Assembly (NCBI RefSeq): GCF_001426485.1
Contig: NZ_LMET01000001.1
Location: 562,992-626,991 of the forward strand
Reading direction: 5' to 3'
Length of the DNA: 64,000 nucleotides
From: Aeromicrobium sp. Root472D3
GTDB lineage: Bacteria; Actinomycetota; Actinomycetes; Propionibacteriales; Nocardioidaceae
The notes under the pieces were generated by a model. It saw nothing but the letters and a program-made list of their open reading frames with translations. It made no database searches and was not told where the DNA came from. Position numbers and translations under genes: made by a program. This document shows, piece after piece, positions 17,136 to 24,154 of this stretch. Each line of letters starts with the position of its first letter. Positions within the stretch are counted from its first letter, which is position 1.

Positions 17136-17708
17136 TCAGGCCTTCGCGAAGACGTCGGTGAGGGTGGCGTTGAACGCGTCGAGGTCGTCGGGGTTGCGCG
17201 ACGTCACGAGGTCCCACCCGTTGGCGGGGCAGTGGAACACCGTCTCGTCGACCCACGAGCCACCGGCGTTGGTGATGTCGGTCGACAGGGACGGGAACGA
17301 CGTGAGCGTCTTGCCCGGCAGCACGCCGGCCTCGACGAGGGCCCACGGGCCGTGACAGATCGCCGCGACGGGCTTGCCGGCGTCGATGAACGCCTTGACC
17401 ATCGCGACCGAGGCCTCGTCGCCGCGGACGTTGTCAGCGTTGACCGTGCCGCCCGGGATGACGAGAGCGTCGAAGTCGGCGACCGAGGCCGCGTCGACCG
17501 TCAGGTCGGGGTCGAAGGTGTCGTCCTTGTCGACGTCGCCGACCATCGACTGCACCGGCGACTTCTCGGGCGCGATGAGCGTGGGCGTGCCACCCGCGTC
17601 GATCACGGCCTGCCACGGTGACGTCAGCTCGGCCTTCTCGACGCCGACCTGCGACGTGAGGAAGGCGATCGTGCGGCCGGACAGCTTCTGGTTCGAATCG
17701 GTGCTCAT
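17136..17708 (-). CDS. PfpI/DJ-1 family type 1 glutamine-amidotransferase-like protein
   Basis: The 190-residue protein begins MSTDSNQKLSGRTIAFLTSQVGVEKAEL and has the nucleophile elbow AAICHGPWAL near residue 120, typical of PfpI/YhbO stress proteins. These act as protein or nucleotide deglycases/chaperones or as proteases; the exact activity here is not predictable. The start at 17708 is fixed by a strong AGGAGG six bases upstream. An in-frame ATG 18 bases earlier lies upstream of that site and is less likely. It sits downstream of the WhiB3-like gene on the same strand, a context fitting stress response. Confidence 0.87.
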   Translation of the reverse strand: MSTDSNQKLSGRTIAFLTSQVGVEKAELTSPWQAVIDAGGTPTLIAPEKSPVQSMVGDVDKDDTFDPDLTVDAASVADFDALVIPGGTVNADNVRGDEASVAMVKAFIDAGKPVAAICHGPWALVEAGVLPGKTLTSFPSLSTDITNAGGSWVDETVFHCPANGWDLVTSRNPDDLDAFNATLTDVFAKA

Positions 17709-17779
17709 GGTGCCTCCTGATGACATGGGGACGTCGCGCACGCGACGCTCCCCGAGCGTCGCGGTCGCGACGGGGACGT

Positions 17780-18067
17780 TCAGCTGGCGATCTTCTCCTG
17801 GCGGGCCATCGCGGCCCGCTCGCCCTCGGTCAACCCGCCCCAGACGCCGTACGGCTCGCGGACCGCGAGAGCGTGCTGGCGGCAGCGCTCGATGACGGGG
17901 CAGCGCAGGCACAGCTGCTTGGCAGCCTGCTCGCGTCGCTCGCGCTTGGCGCCTCGCTCGGCTTCGGGGGAGAAGAAGACAGAGCTGTCGACGCCCATGC
18001 AGGCGCCCTCGTACTGCCATTCGTACGCGTCCATCATGGGACCGGGGAGGCGGTTGACGTTGACCAT
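17780..18067 (-). CDS. whiB: WhiB-family iron-sulphur regulator, WhiB3/WhiD-like
   Basis: The 95-residue protein has four cysteines arranged as in WhiB proteins (one near residue 23, then [10 protein letters not shown]) and the turn motif YGVWGG, followed by a basic C-terminal region for DNA contact. The N-terminal LPGP and the FFSPEAERG segment closely recall WhiB3 of mycobacteria and WhiD of Streptomyces, which carry a 4Fe-4S cluster and respond to redox or nitric oxide. GAAGGA precedes the chosen ATG 18067. It is divergent from a MerR/B12 regulator, with operator-like repeats between them, suggesting that regulator controls it. Confidence 0.93.
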   Translation of the reverse strand: MVNVNRLPGPMMDAYEWQYEGACMGVDSSVFFSPEAERGAKRERREQAAKQLCLRCPVIERCRQHALAVREPYGVWGGLTEGERAAMARQEKIAS

Positions 18068-18110
18068 GGTTCCTTCTTTCCCCGAATTGAACGGGATCAA
18101 ACCTCGAATT

Positions 18111-18170
18111 CAGAATGTGTTCGAAACTTACTCAGAACTTGTTCAGAGCGCAAGGCCCTGAACAAGTTCT
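18111..18170. promoter_or_regulatory. Operator-like repeats between the WhiB3-like and MerR/B12 genes
   Basis: A perfect 13-bp inverted repeat, AGAACTTGTTCAG at 18134-18146 and its complement at 18158-18170, is separated by 11 bases. Each arm is itself nearly palindromic. A related copy, AGAATGTGTTCGA (9 of 13 matches), begins at about 18112. These lie in the 114-base divergent region, and the downstream arm sits about 12 bases before the MerR start. They are the obvious binding sites for the MerR-type protein; binding has not been shown. Confidence 0.6.
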
Positions 18171-18181
18171 ATGCTGAGCAC

Positions 18182-19141
18182 ATGTCGAACCCCGAGAGCG
18201 TCGAGGCCTCCGAGGCCGACGAGACGGGGCGTCCCGTCGGCGCGATCGTCTGGAACGTCGGCTCCGTGGCCGAACGTCTCGGCATCTCCCCGTCGACCCT
18301 GCGCACGTGGGAGCGCCGGTACGGCGTCGGCCCGACGCACCGCACCACCGGTGGCCACCGCCGGTACACCGAGACCGACATCCAGCGCGTCACGCTCGTG
18401 CAGGCGCTGATCAGTCGCGGCGCGCCGCCGATGGAGGCTGCCCGCGTCGCGCAGGCCGTCGCCGCCGACGGGCTGGAGGCCGCGCTGCTCGAGGCCTCGA
18501 TCGACGACCACGGTGCCGACCTCGACCACGGGCAGATCATCGACGGCATCATCCGCGCGGCGCGCGACTACGAGCCCGATCGCGTCGGCGCCCTCGTGGG
18601 CGGAGCGCTGCGCCGCGACGGAGTCAACGGCGCGTGGTCGGGCGTGATCGCGCCGGCGCTCATCCGCATCGGCGAGGAGTGGTCGAACGGGCGGCTCGGC
18701 ATCGAGGTCGAGCACATCGCGAGCGAGGTCATCGTCGGCGAGCTGCGCGCCTACACGCGGGCCGCGGGACGCCTCGACTCCAGCGGCCCGACGATCGTCC
18801 TGGCCAGCGCCGAGAGCGACCTGCACTCGATGCCGCTCATCGCGCTCGAGGCCGGGCTGGCCGAGGCCGGGCTCGCGTGCCACGTGCTGGGGGCCCAGTT
18901 CCCCGCCAAGGCCCTGGCGAGCATGACCGCCAACCTGCGCCCGACCATCGTGTTCGTCTGGGCGTCGCTGCCGCGCGAGGAGGACGACGACATGTGGAAG
19001 GTCGTGACCGCGATGGTCCCGCCCACCACCGCGATCCTCGGCGGCCCGGGATGGCCCCAGCGGCCGGACGCGCGAGGGCACGCGACGATCAGCGTCAGCC
19101 TCGAGTCGACGGTCGCGCGCATCACCTCGCTCGTCGGCTGA
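18182..19141 (+). CDS. MerR-family regulator with cobalamin-binding domain (CarH/LitR-like photoreceptor candidate)
   Basis: The 319-residue protein has a MerR DNA-binding domain (about 22-95, with GSVAERLGISPSTLRTWERR and GGHRRYTETDI) and a B12-binding module. The helical bundle contains W167 followed by E177-H178, which is the W-x9-EH motif of light-sensing CarH/LitR proteins. The Rossmann-like domain carries a candidate lower-ligand His215 in ESDLHSMPL. In that family, adenosylcobalamin drives tetramerisation and repression in the dark, and light breaks it. It is divergent from the WhiB3-like gene and may repress both. Domain assignment is strong; light response is inference. Confidence 0.88.
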   Translation: MSNPESVEASEADETGRPVGAIVWNVGSVAERLGISPSTLRTWERRYGVGPTHRTTGGHRRYTETDIQRVTLVQALISRGAPPMEAARVAQAVAADGLEAALLEASIDDHGADLDHGQIIDGIIRAARDYEPDRVGALVGGALRRDGVNGAWSGVIAPALIRIGEEWSNGRLGIEVEHIASEVIVGELRAYTRAAGRLDSSGPTIVLASAESDLHSMPLIALEAGLAEAGLACHVLGAQFPAKALASMTANLRPTIVFVWASLPREEDDDMWKVVTAMVPPTTAILGGPGWPQRPDARGHATISVSLESTVARITSLVG

Positions 19142-19182
19142 GCGCACCTACCGGCCGGTAGCCGGACGGCTAGATTGGGGCC

Positions 19183-19983
19183 ATGACCGAACCCCGCGTG
19201 CTCGTCGAGGTCGACGGACCGATCGCCCACGTCACGCTCAACCGTCCCGACAAGCTCAACGGCATCGACCTCGACACGATCGACGAGCTGATCGCCGCCG
19301 CCGACCGGCTGCGCTCCGACCGCGCCGTCCGCGCGGTCGTCCTGCGCGGGGCGGGACGCTCCTTCAGCGCCGGCCTCGACTTCGGGGCCGCGTTCGCCGA
19401 CCGGAACCGGGTCAAGAAGTTCTTCATCGCGGGCCCGCGCGCCCTCAACCGCTTCCAGCGCGTCAACCAGGTCTGGCGCGAGCTGCCCGTCCCGGTCGTC
19501 GCGGTGCTGCAGGGTCACGTCTACGGCGCGGGTCTCCAGCTGGCCTCGTGCGCCGACTTCCGGTTCACGACGCCCGACGCGACCTGGGCGATCCTCGAGG
19601 CCAAGTGGGGCCTCGTGCCCGACATGGGCGGCACCGTCCCCTTCAGCGAGCTGCTGCCGGCCGACGTCCTGATGCGCCTGGCCATGACCGGCGAGACCTT
19701 CTCGGGCACCCGCGCCGCCGAGCTGGGGCTCGCCACCGAGGCGACCGACGACCCCCTGGCGTCCGCCCTGGCGCTGGTCGAGCAGGTCCTCGAGCGCTCG
19801 CCCGACTCGGTCGCCGCCACCAAGCAGCTCGTCTACGGCACGCGCCGGGGCAGCCTGCGCTCGGCGTGGCGCCTCGAGCGCAAGCTGCAGGCCGCGATGT
19901 TCAAGGCCCGCAACACCGCGATCGCCCGCAAGGCCGGTGCCGCGAAGCAGAAGCCGGAGTTCGGCCCGCGGACGTTCGGCTGA
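19183..19983 (+). CDS. Enoyl-CoA hydratase/isomerase family protein
   Basis: The 266-residue crotonase has LRGAGRSFSAGLDFGAAF (oxyanion hole, near residue 50), the GHVYGAGLQLASCADFRF loop (near 108) and ILEAKWGLVPDMGGT. The last places an acidic residue and Gly pair where isomerases have theirs. It probably acts in fatty-acid or dicarboxylyl-CoA metabolism; the substrate is unknown. It follows the MerR gene by about 40 bases but has its own upstream region, so cotranscription is uncertain. Confidence 0.86.
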   Translation: MTEPRVLVEVDGPIAHVTLNRPDKLNGIDLDTIDELIAAADRLRSDRAVRAVVLRGAGRSFSAGLDFGAAFADRNRVKKFFIAGPRALNRFQRVNQVWRELPVPVVAVLQGHVYGAGLQLASCADFRFTTPDATWAILEAKWGLVPDMGGTVPFSELLPADVLMRLAMTGETFSGTRAAELGLATEATDDPLASALALVEQVLERSPDSVAATKQLVYGTRRGSLRSAWRLERKLQAAMFKARNTAIARKAGAAKQKPEFGPRTFG

Positions 19984-20020
19984 TTCCTCGTCCACGTCTC
20001 CGGTTGCTAGGGTTCCGGAC

Positions 20021-20788
20021 GTGACTGATCACAACGAGCCGTCCAAGAAGGTCGCCAACCAGTACGAGCGCGACTACGACTACACCGCGTACTGGGACAA
20101 CCGCGACTACGAGAACGGTGCCGAGCACATCGCCATCCGGCGCCTGCTCAAGGGCAACCACTACCGCAAGGCCGCCGACATCGGTGGCGGCTTCGGTCGT
20201 CTGTGCCTGCTGCTGCGCACGTTCTCCGACGAGGTGACGCTGGCCGAGCCGGCCGCGACGCAGCTCGAGGCCGCCAAGAAGGTGCTCGCGGGCACCGACG
20301 TCAGGCAGGTCCAGATGCAGGCCGACGACCTGAAGTTCGCCGACGGCGAGCTCGACCTGGTCACGATGGTGCGCGTCATGCACCACATCCCCGAGCCGTC
20401 CGCCGAGTTCGCCGAGATCTCGCGCGTCCTCGCGCCGGGTGGCACCGCGATCATCGAGGTCGCCAACTACGGGCACTTCATGAACCGCCGCCGGCACAAG
20501 AAGCAGGGCACGCCGCTGCCCGTCGAGCCGGTCGACATCCGTCAGACCAGGGCCGACGAGCCCGATGCGATCGCGTTCGTCAACCACAACATCGACACCG
20601 TCGTGGGCCAGCTCGCCGCCGCGGGTCTCGTGCTCGACAGCAAGCTGTCGGTCTCGAACCTGCGCAGCCAGCGGGTCAAGAAGGTCCTGCCCAAGAGCGT
20701 CATGCTCGCCGCCGAGCGCATCAGCCAGAAGCGCCTGGCCAAGAGCGACTTCGGCCCCAGCATCTTCCTCAAGCTCCGCAAGAGCTGA
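20021..20788 (+). CDS. Class I SAM-dependent methyltransferase
   Basis: The 255-residue protein has motif I KAADIGGGFGRLCLLL near residue 50, then LAEPAATQLEAAKK, LDLVTMVRVMHHIPEP and LAPGGTAIIEVANYG. All of these are standard for class I methyltransferases of the UbiE/type-11 kind. The start is GTG 20021, giving MTDHNEPSKK, since residues before it are Ser/Arg-rich readthrough. The substrate is unknown. Its stop overlaps the presumed CTG start of the YigZ-family gene. Confidence 0.85.
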   Translation: MTDHNEPSKKVANQYERDYDYTAYWDNRDYENGAEHIAIRRLLKGNHYRKAADIGGGFGRLCLLLRTFSDEVTLAEPAATQLEAAKKVLAGTDVRQVQMQADDLKFADGELDLVTMVRVMHHIPEPSAEFAEISRVLAPGGTAIIEVANYGHFMNRRRHKKQGTPLPVEPVDIRQTRADEPDAIAFVNHNIDTVVGQLAAAGLVLDSKLSVSNLRSQRVKKVLPKSVMLAAERISQKRLAKSDFGPSIFLKLRKS

Positions 20789-21399
20789 ACGCCTACCGCA
20801 CGGTCGCCCGGACGGGCACGGCCGAGGTCGAGGTCCGGCGCTCCCGGTTCCTCGCCGTCGTCACCCGTGTCGACGACGAGGCGCAGGCTCGCGACGTCAT
20901 CGCGTCCGTCCGGCGCGAGCACCACGACGCACGGCACCACTGCAGTGCGTTCGTGATCGGCGCCGACGCGTCGCTGCGTCGCTCGAACGACGACGGGGAG
21001 CCGGCGGGGACGGCCGGCGCCCCGATGCTCGAGGTGCTGACCCGGCGTGACGTCAGCGACGTCGTCGCCGTCGTGACCCGGTGGTTCGGCGGCACGCTGC
21101 TGGGTGCCGGCGGACTGGTCCGCGCCTACGGCGACGCGGTCGGCCTGGCGCTCGACGCGGCCGGGACGCGTCAGCGTCGCCTGCTGCACACGATGCGCGT
21201 CACGGCCCCGGCGGCGGAGGCCGGCGCCCTCGACCACCGCCTGCGGGCCATGGGCGAGGTGTCGGACGTCGAGTACGGCACCGAGGTGGTCTTCACGGTC
21301 GGCGTCCGTGACGCCGCGCGGTTCGCCGAGGACGTCGCCGGTGCGAGCGCGGGACGCGCGACGGTCGAGCCGTCCGGCACCTCGTGGGTCGACGTCTAG
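20785..21399 (+). CDS. YigZ/IMPACT family protein
   Basis: The protein (about 204 residues) shows the IMPACT N-domain: VEVRRSRFLAVVTRV, then HHCSAFVIG, SNDDGEPAGTAGAPMLEVL and VTRWFGGTLLGAGGLVRAYGDAV. A second small domain follows. The family affects translation or ribosome stress and binds nucleotide-like ligands. The conserved region begins only a few residues after codon 20785, yet no ATG, GTG or TTG occurs in frame nearby. CTG 20785, overlapping the upstream TGA, is the most likely start. Otherwise a start codon has been lost or misread. The protein identity is firm; the start is not. Confidence 0.8.
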   Translation: MNAYRTVARTGTAEVEVRRSRFLAVVTRVDDEAQARDVIASVRREHHDARHHCSAFVIGADASLRRSNDDGEPAGTAGAPMLEVLTRRDVSDVVAVVTRWFGGTLLGAGGLVRAYGDAVGLALDAAGTRQRRLLHTMRVTAPAAEAGALDHRLRAMGEVSDVEYGTEVVFTVGVRDAARFAEDVAGASAGRATVEPSGTSWVDV

Positions 21400-21414
21400 C
21401 GTCCTCCTCCTCCG

Positions 21415-22581
21415 TCAGTCCCTGTCCTCCCACCAGTCGCGCGCGGCGACGGCGGTGTCGGGGTAGTCGCTGAACACCGCGTCGATGCCGGTGTCGAAGA
21501 AGGCCTGCAGCTCGCCGAAGATGTCGCCCTTGGCGTTGGGGTCGACGCCGTTGCGGAAGTCGGCCGGCAGGAACTGGTTCTCGTCGCGGAACGTGTAGAC
21601 GACGACCTTCAGGCCCGCACGGTGCGCGTCGTCGACGACCGACGTGGGCTGGGCGAGGAAGCCCGCGGCGTCGCGGGGGATCACGCTGTTCTTCTCCGGC
21701 CCGAGCCAGTCGGCGTAGGTCGCGACCCGGCGGAGCCCGGCGGGCGACATCAGGTCGGCGTACGTCCGCGGATCGCCCTGGGCGACCAGGTCGTACGGCG
21801 CGCCCGTCGCGGACGTCAGCTGCACGAGCTTGACCTTGGTCTCGCGCGACAGCTGCCGCAGGTTGCTCGTCTCGAACGACTGGATGACGACCTTCGAGCG
21901 CTTCGAGTCCAGGCCGGCCAGGCGCAGCGACCTCAGCAGCGGGCGCTCGAGCGGCAGGCCGATCGACCGGAAGTACGTGGGGTGCTTGGTCTCGGGTGCG
22001 ACGCCGATCGTGCGGCCCCGGGCCCTGCCCTCGCGCCGGACGAGGTCGAGGATCTCGTCGAACGTCGGCACCTGGAAGCGTCCGTCGTAGCGGGTGTTGC
22101 CGGCGCGGACGCCGGGGAGCCGCTCCTTGGCGCGCAGCGTCCGCAGCTCGCGCAGCGTGAAGTCCTCGGTGAACCAGCCCGACACGGCGACGCCGTCGAT
22201 CGTCTTGGTCGTCTTGCGCTGGGCGAACTCGGGGTGGTCGGCGACGTCGGTCGTGCCGCTGATCTCGTTCTCGTGGCGCGCCACCAGCACGCCGTCCTTG
22301 GTGCTGACCAGATCGGGCTCGATGTAGTCGGCGCCCATGCGGATCGCCAGCTCGTACGCGGCCAGCGTGTGCTCGGGTCGGTAGCCCGACGCGCCGCGGT
22401 GCGCGAACACCGTGACGGGCTGGGCGTGCTGCGGCGGCTCGGCGTGACGGCGGTCGATCGCCGGTGCGGTCTGGGCGCCGGCGGGCACCGTGGTCAGGCC
22501 CGTGGCGAGTGCTGCGGCCCCGATGACGTGGGCGGCGCGGCGGACGTGCGGCGTGATCGTTCCCGTGGAGAGGAGTGTCAT
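21415..22581 (-). CDS. glpQ: Secreted glycerophosphodiester phosphodiesterase
   Basis: The 388-residue protein opens with a Sec-type signal (basic start, hydrophobic ALATGLTTVPAGAQT) and has the GDPD catalytic pattern: FAHRGASGYRPEHTLAAYELAI near residue 55 and EPDLVSTKDGVLVARHE near 86. The His/Glu/Asp residues bind the metal. It hydrolyses glycerophosphodiesters outside the cell to glycerol-3-phosphate and an alcohol, supplying carbon and phosphate. The length fits the GlpQ (periplasmic) type. It is convergent with the YigZ gene, 15 bases apart. Confidence 0.9.
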   Translation of the reverse strand: MTLLSTGTITPHVRRAAHVIGAAALATGLTTVPAGAQTAPAIDRRHAEPPQHAQPVTVFAHRGASGYRPEHTLAAYELAIRMGADYIEPDLVSTKDGVLVARHENEISGTTDVADHPEFAQRKTTKTIDGVAVSGWFTEDFTLRELRTLRAKERLPGVRAGNTRYDGRFQVPTFDEILDLVRREGRARGRTIGVAPETKHPTYFRSIGLPLERPLLRSLRLAGLDSKRSKVVIQSFETSNLRQLSRETKVKLVQLTSATGAPYDLVAQGDPRTYADLMSPAGLRRVATYADWLGPEKNSVIPRDAAGFLAQPTSVVDDAHRAGLKVVVYTFRDENQFLPADFRNGVDPNAKGDIFGELQAFFDTGIDAVFSDYPDTAVAARDWWEDRD

Positions 22582-22676
22582 GTCTCCAGAGCACGCGTGG
22601 CGGGTGACGACCGCGTGGCCGTGACCCCGCCATCAGGTGAACAGTCCGCCACCCCGCGGGGGCGGTGGGGGAGGGG

Positions 22677-23474
22677 TCAGCGTGCCACGCGGGTCGCGAC
22701 CAGGGTCGTCGCGCGCGTGGTGCCGTTCTCGTCGGGGTCTGCCGTCATCGCCGAGGCGATGGAGGCCTGGCCGACGGTGCACCGGGTGGCCACGGTCTGG
22801 CCGTCGATCAGGCGCGTGGTCGCCGTGAGGGGAATCGTCGCGAAGGCGTACTGCAGGTCGTCGGTCTTGATGATCGACTGCTTGACGCGGGTCAGCACGG
22901 CGCCGTCGACCGCGATGTCGCACGTGATCGTCGTGGACTTGATCGACCGCACCGTGACCTGGCTCTGCAGCAGGTTCAGCCCCGCCTGCGCCGGAGTCAC
23001 GACGTACTTCACGAGAGACCCCGGGTTGAGGTTCAGCGACACGTTCCGCGCCGGGTCGGGCACGACCTGCGTCATGGGGACGTTCGTCAGGTGGTCCTGC
23101 GTGCTCTGCTCGACGGCCTGCAGTCCGATGCTGTTGGCCGCGATCTTCCGACCGCCGACGCTCGCGTCGGCGAGATCGGCTCCGGTCACGCTCCCGTCGG
23201 CCAGGTCGGCCCCGCCGAGGCTGTTGTCGGCGACCTCGGTGCCGTTGACCGAGCCGTCCTGGATCTCGGAGGACCCCACGGAGCCGGCCCGCAGCTTGGA
23301 GGCGACGACGGCGTTCTTCTTGATCTGCGCCGTGCCGACGCTGTTGCGGGCCAGCGAGCCGGCCGCGAACGCCGTGCTGCCCAGGGCCGTGAACAGCAGC
23401 ACGCAGGTCAGCACGAACGACACTCCTCGGCGACGACGGTTCGAGGAGCAGGAGCAGCGGCAGTCAGGGGTCAC
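22677..23474 (-). CDS. Secreted protein with tandem decapeptide repeats, function unknown
   Basis: The 265-residue protein has an Arg-rich start and a hydrophobic segment (FVLTCVLLFTALGSTAFAAG), probably a signal peptide or anchor. Residues 37-116 then hold about eight ten-residue repeats of the form xGxxLADGSV (for example GGADLADGSV and TGADLADASV). The remaining C-terminal half is predicted beta-rich with two Cys (in CDIAV and TRCTV). The repeat period suggests a beta-helix or elongated stalk. Similar repeats occur in other actinobacterial surface proteins, none with a known role to my knowledge. A GC-rich hairpin near 22646-22665 may terminate it. Confidence 0.72.
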   Translation of the reverse strand: MTPDCRCSCSSNRRRRGVSFVLTCVLLFTALGSTAFAAGSLARNSVGTAQIKKNAVVASKLRAGSVGSSEIQDGSVNGTEVADNSLGGADLADGSVTGADLADASVGGRKIAANSIGLQAVEQSTQDHLTNVPMTQVVPDPARNVSLNLNPGSLVKYVVTPAQAGLNLLQSQVTVRSIKSTTITCDIAVDGAVLTRVKQSIIKTDDLQYAFATIPLTATTRLIDGQTVATRCTVGQASIASAMTADPDENGTTRATTLVATRVAR

Positions 23475-23524
23475 GCGGAGATGCTAGACGGCCTGTCACG
23501 GTGGCCGTCGACCGCCTGTGCCCG

Positions 23525-24052
23525 CTACAGCGCGCCGAGGCGCGTCAGCACGTCGCGGACGTGCTTGAGCGCGTTCTTCTCGTTGAGCCCCGTCGTGTCG
23601 TCGAAGTAGAGCCCGTCGCCGATCAGCTGGATCGTGCGGGCCAGCGACTCGTCCTCGAGGTGCTCGAGCAGCACCGCGAACCACCACTCGCGCAGGTCGC
23701 CCAGGGCGTCCGACGCCCGCGAGTCGTTGTCCTGCGCGATGCGGCTGGCGGCGATCAGGGCGCGGTCGAAGTCGCTGCCGGTGTTGATCGACGTCGTGAG
23801 GTAGAAGTCGACGGGGCCCTTCGTGGCCGTGCGCATCTTCTCGACGTCGGCCCGTCCCTGCTCGCGCAGGCGGGCCAGCATGCCGTCGACGAGCTCGTCC
23901 TTGCTGTGGAAGTGGTAGAGCAGCCCGCCCTTGGACACCTGGGCGGCCGACGCGACGGCGTCGAGCGTGGCCGAGCGGCTGCCGGCCGAGACGAGCAGCG
24001 TCTCGAAGGCGTCGAGCAGGCGATCCCTCGTCGAACGCTCGGTGGCCGCCAT
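23525..24052 (-). CDS. TetR-family repressor of the adjacent efflux gene
   Basis: The 175-residue protein has the TetR N-terminal helix-turn-helix (about 8-55, with LDAVASAAQVSKGGLLYHFHSKDEL) and a helical ligand domain. It is divergent from an MFS drug-efflux gene, and a perfect palindrome at 24097-24120 lies between them. That is the standard arrangement for a repressor released by the pump's substrate. ATG 24052 is followed by MAATERSTRDRLLDAF, a normal TetR start. Confidence 0.9.
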   Translation of the reverse strand: MAATERSTRDRLLDAFETLLVSAGSRSATLDAVASAAQVSKGGLLYHFHSKDELVDGMLARLREQGRADVEKMRTATKGPVDFYLTTSINTGSDFDRALIAASRIAQDNDSRASDALGDLREWWFAVLLEHLEDESLARTIQLIGDGLYFDDTTGLNEKNALKHVRDVLTRLGAL

Positions 24053-24096
24053 GCGCTCACCCTACAGAGAGCGACGTCACGCCACGGATGGTCCGT

Positions 24097-24120
24097 ACTA
24101 TACCGGCTGGACGGTATAGT
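24097..24120. promoter_or_regulatory. TetR operator between repressor and MFS pump
   Basis: ACTATACCG (24097-24105) and CGGTATAGT (24112-24120) form a perfect inverted repeat with a six-base spacer, centred in the divergent region. Outer bases (GGTCC on the left, GGACC on the right) extend the symmetry after a two-base slip. Size and position fit a TetR dimer or double-dimer site. Confidence 0.75.
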
Positions 24121-24154
24121 GGACCGGACGACAACTCACCGTGAGGAGGACGAC

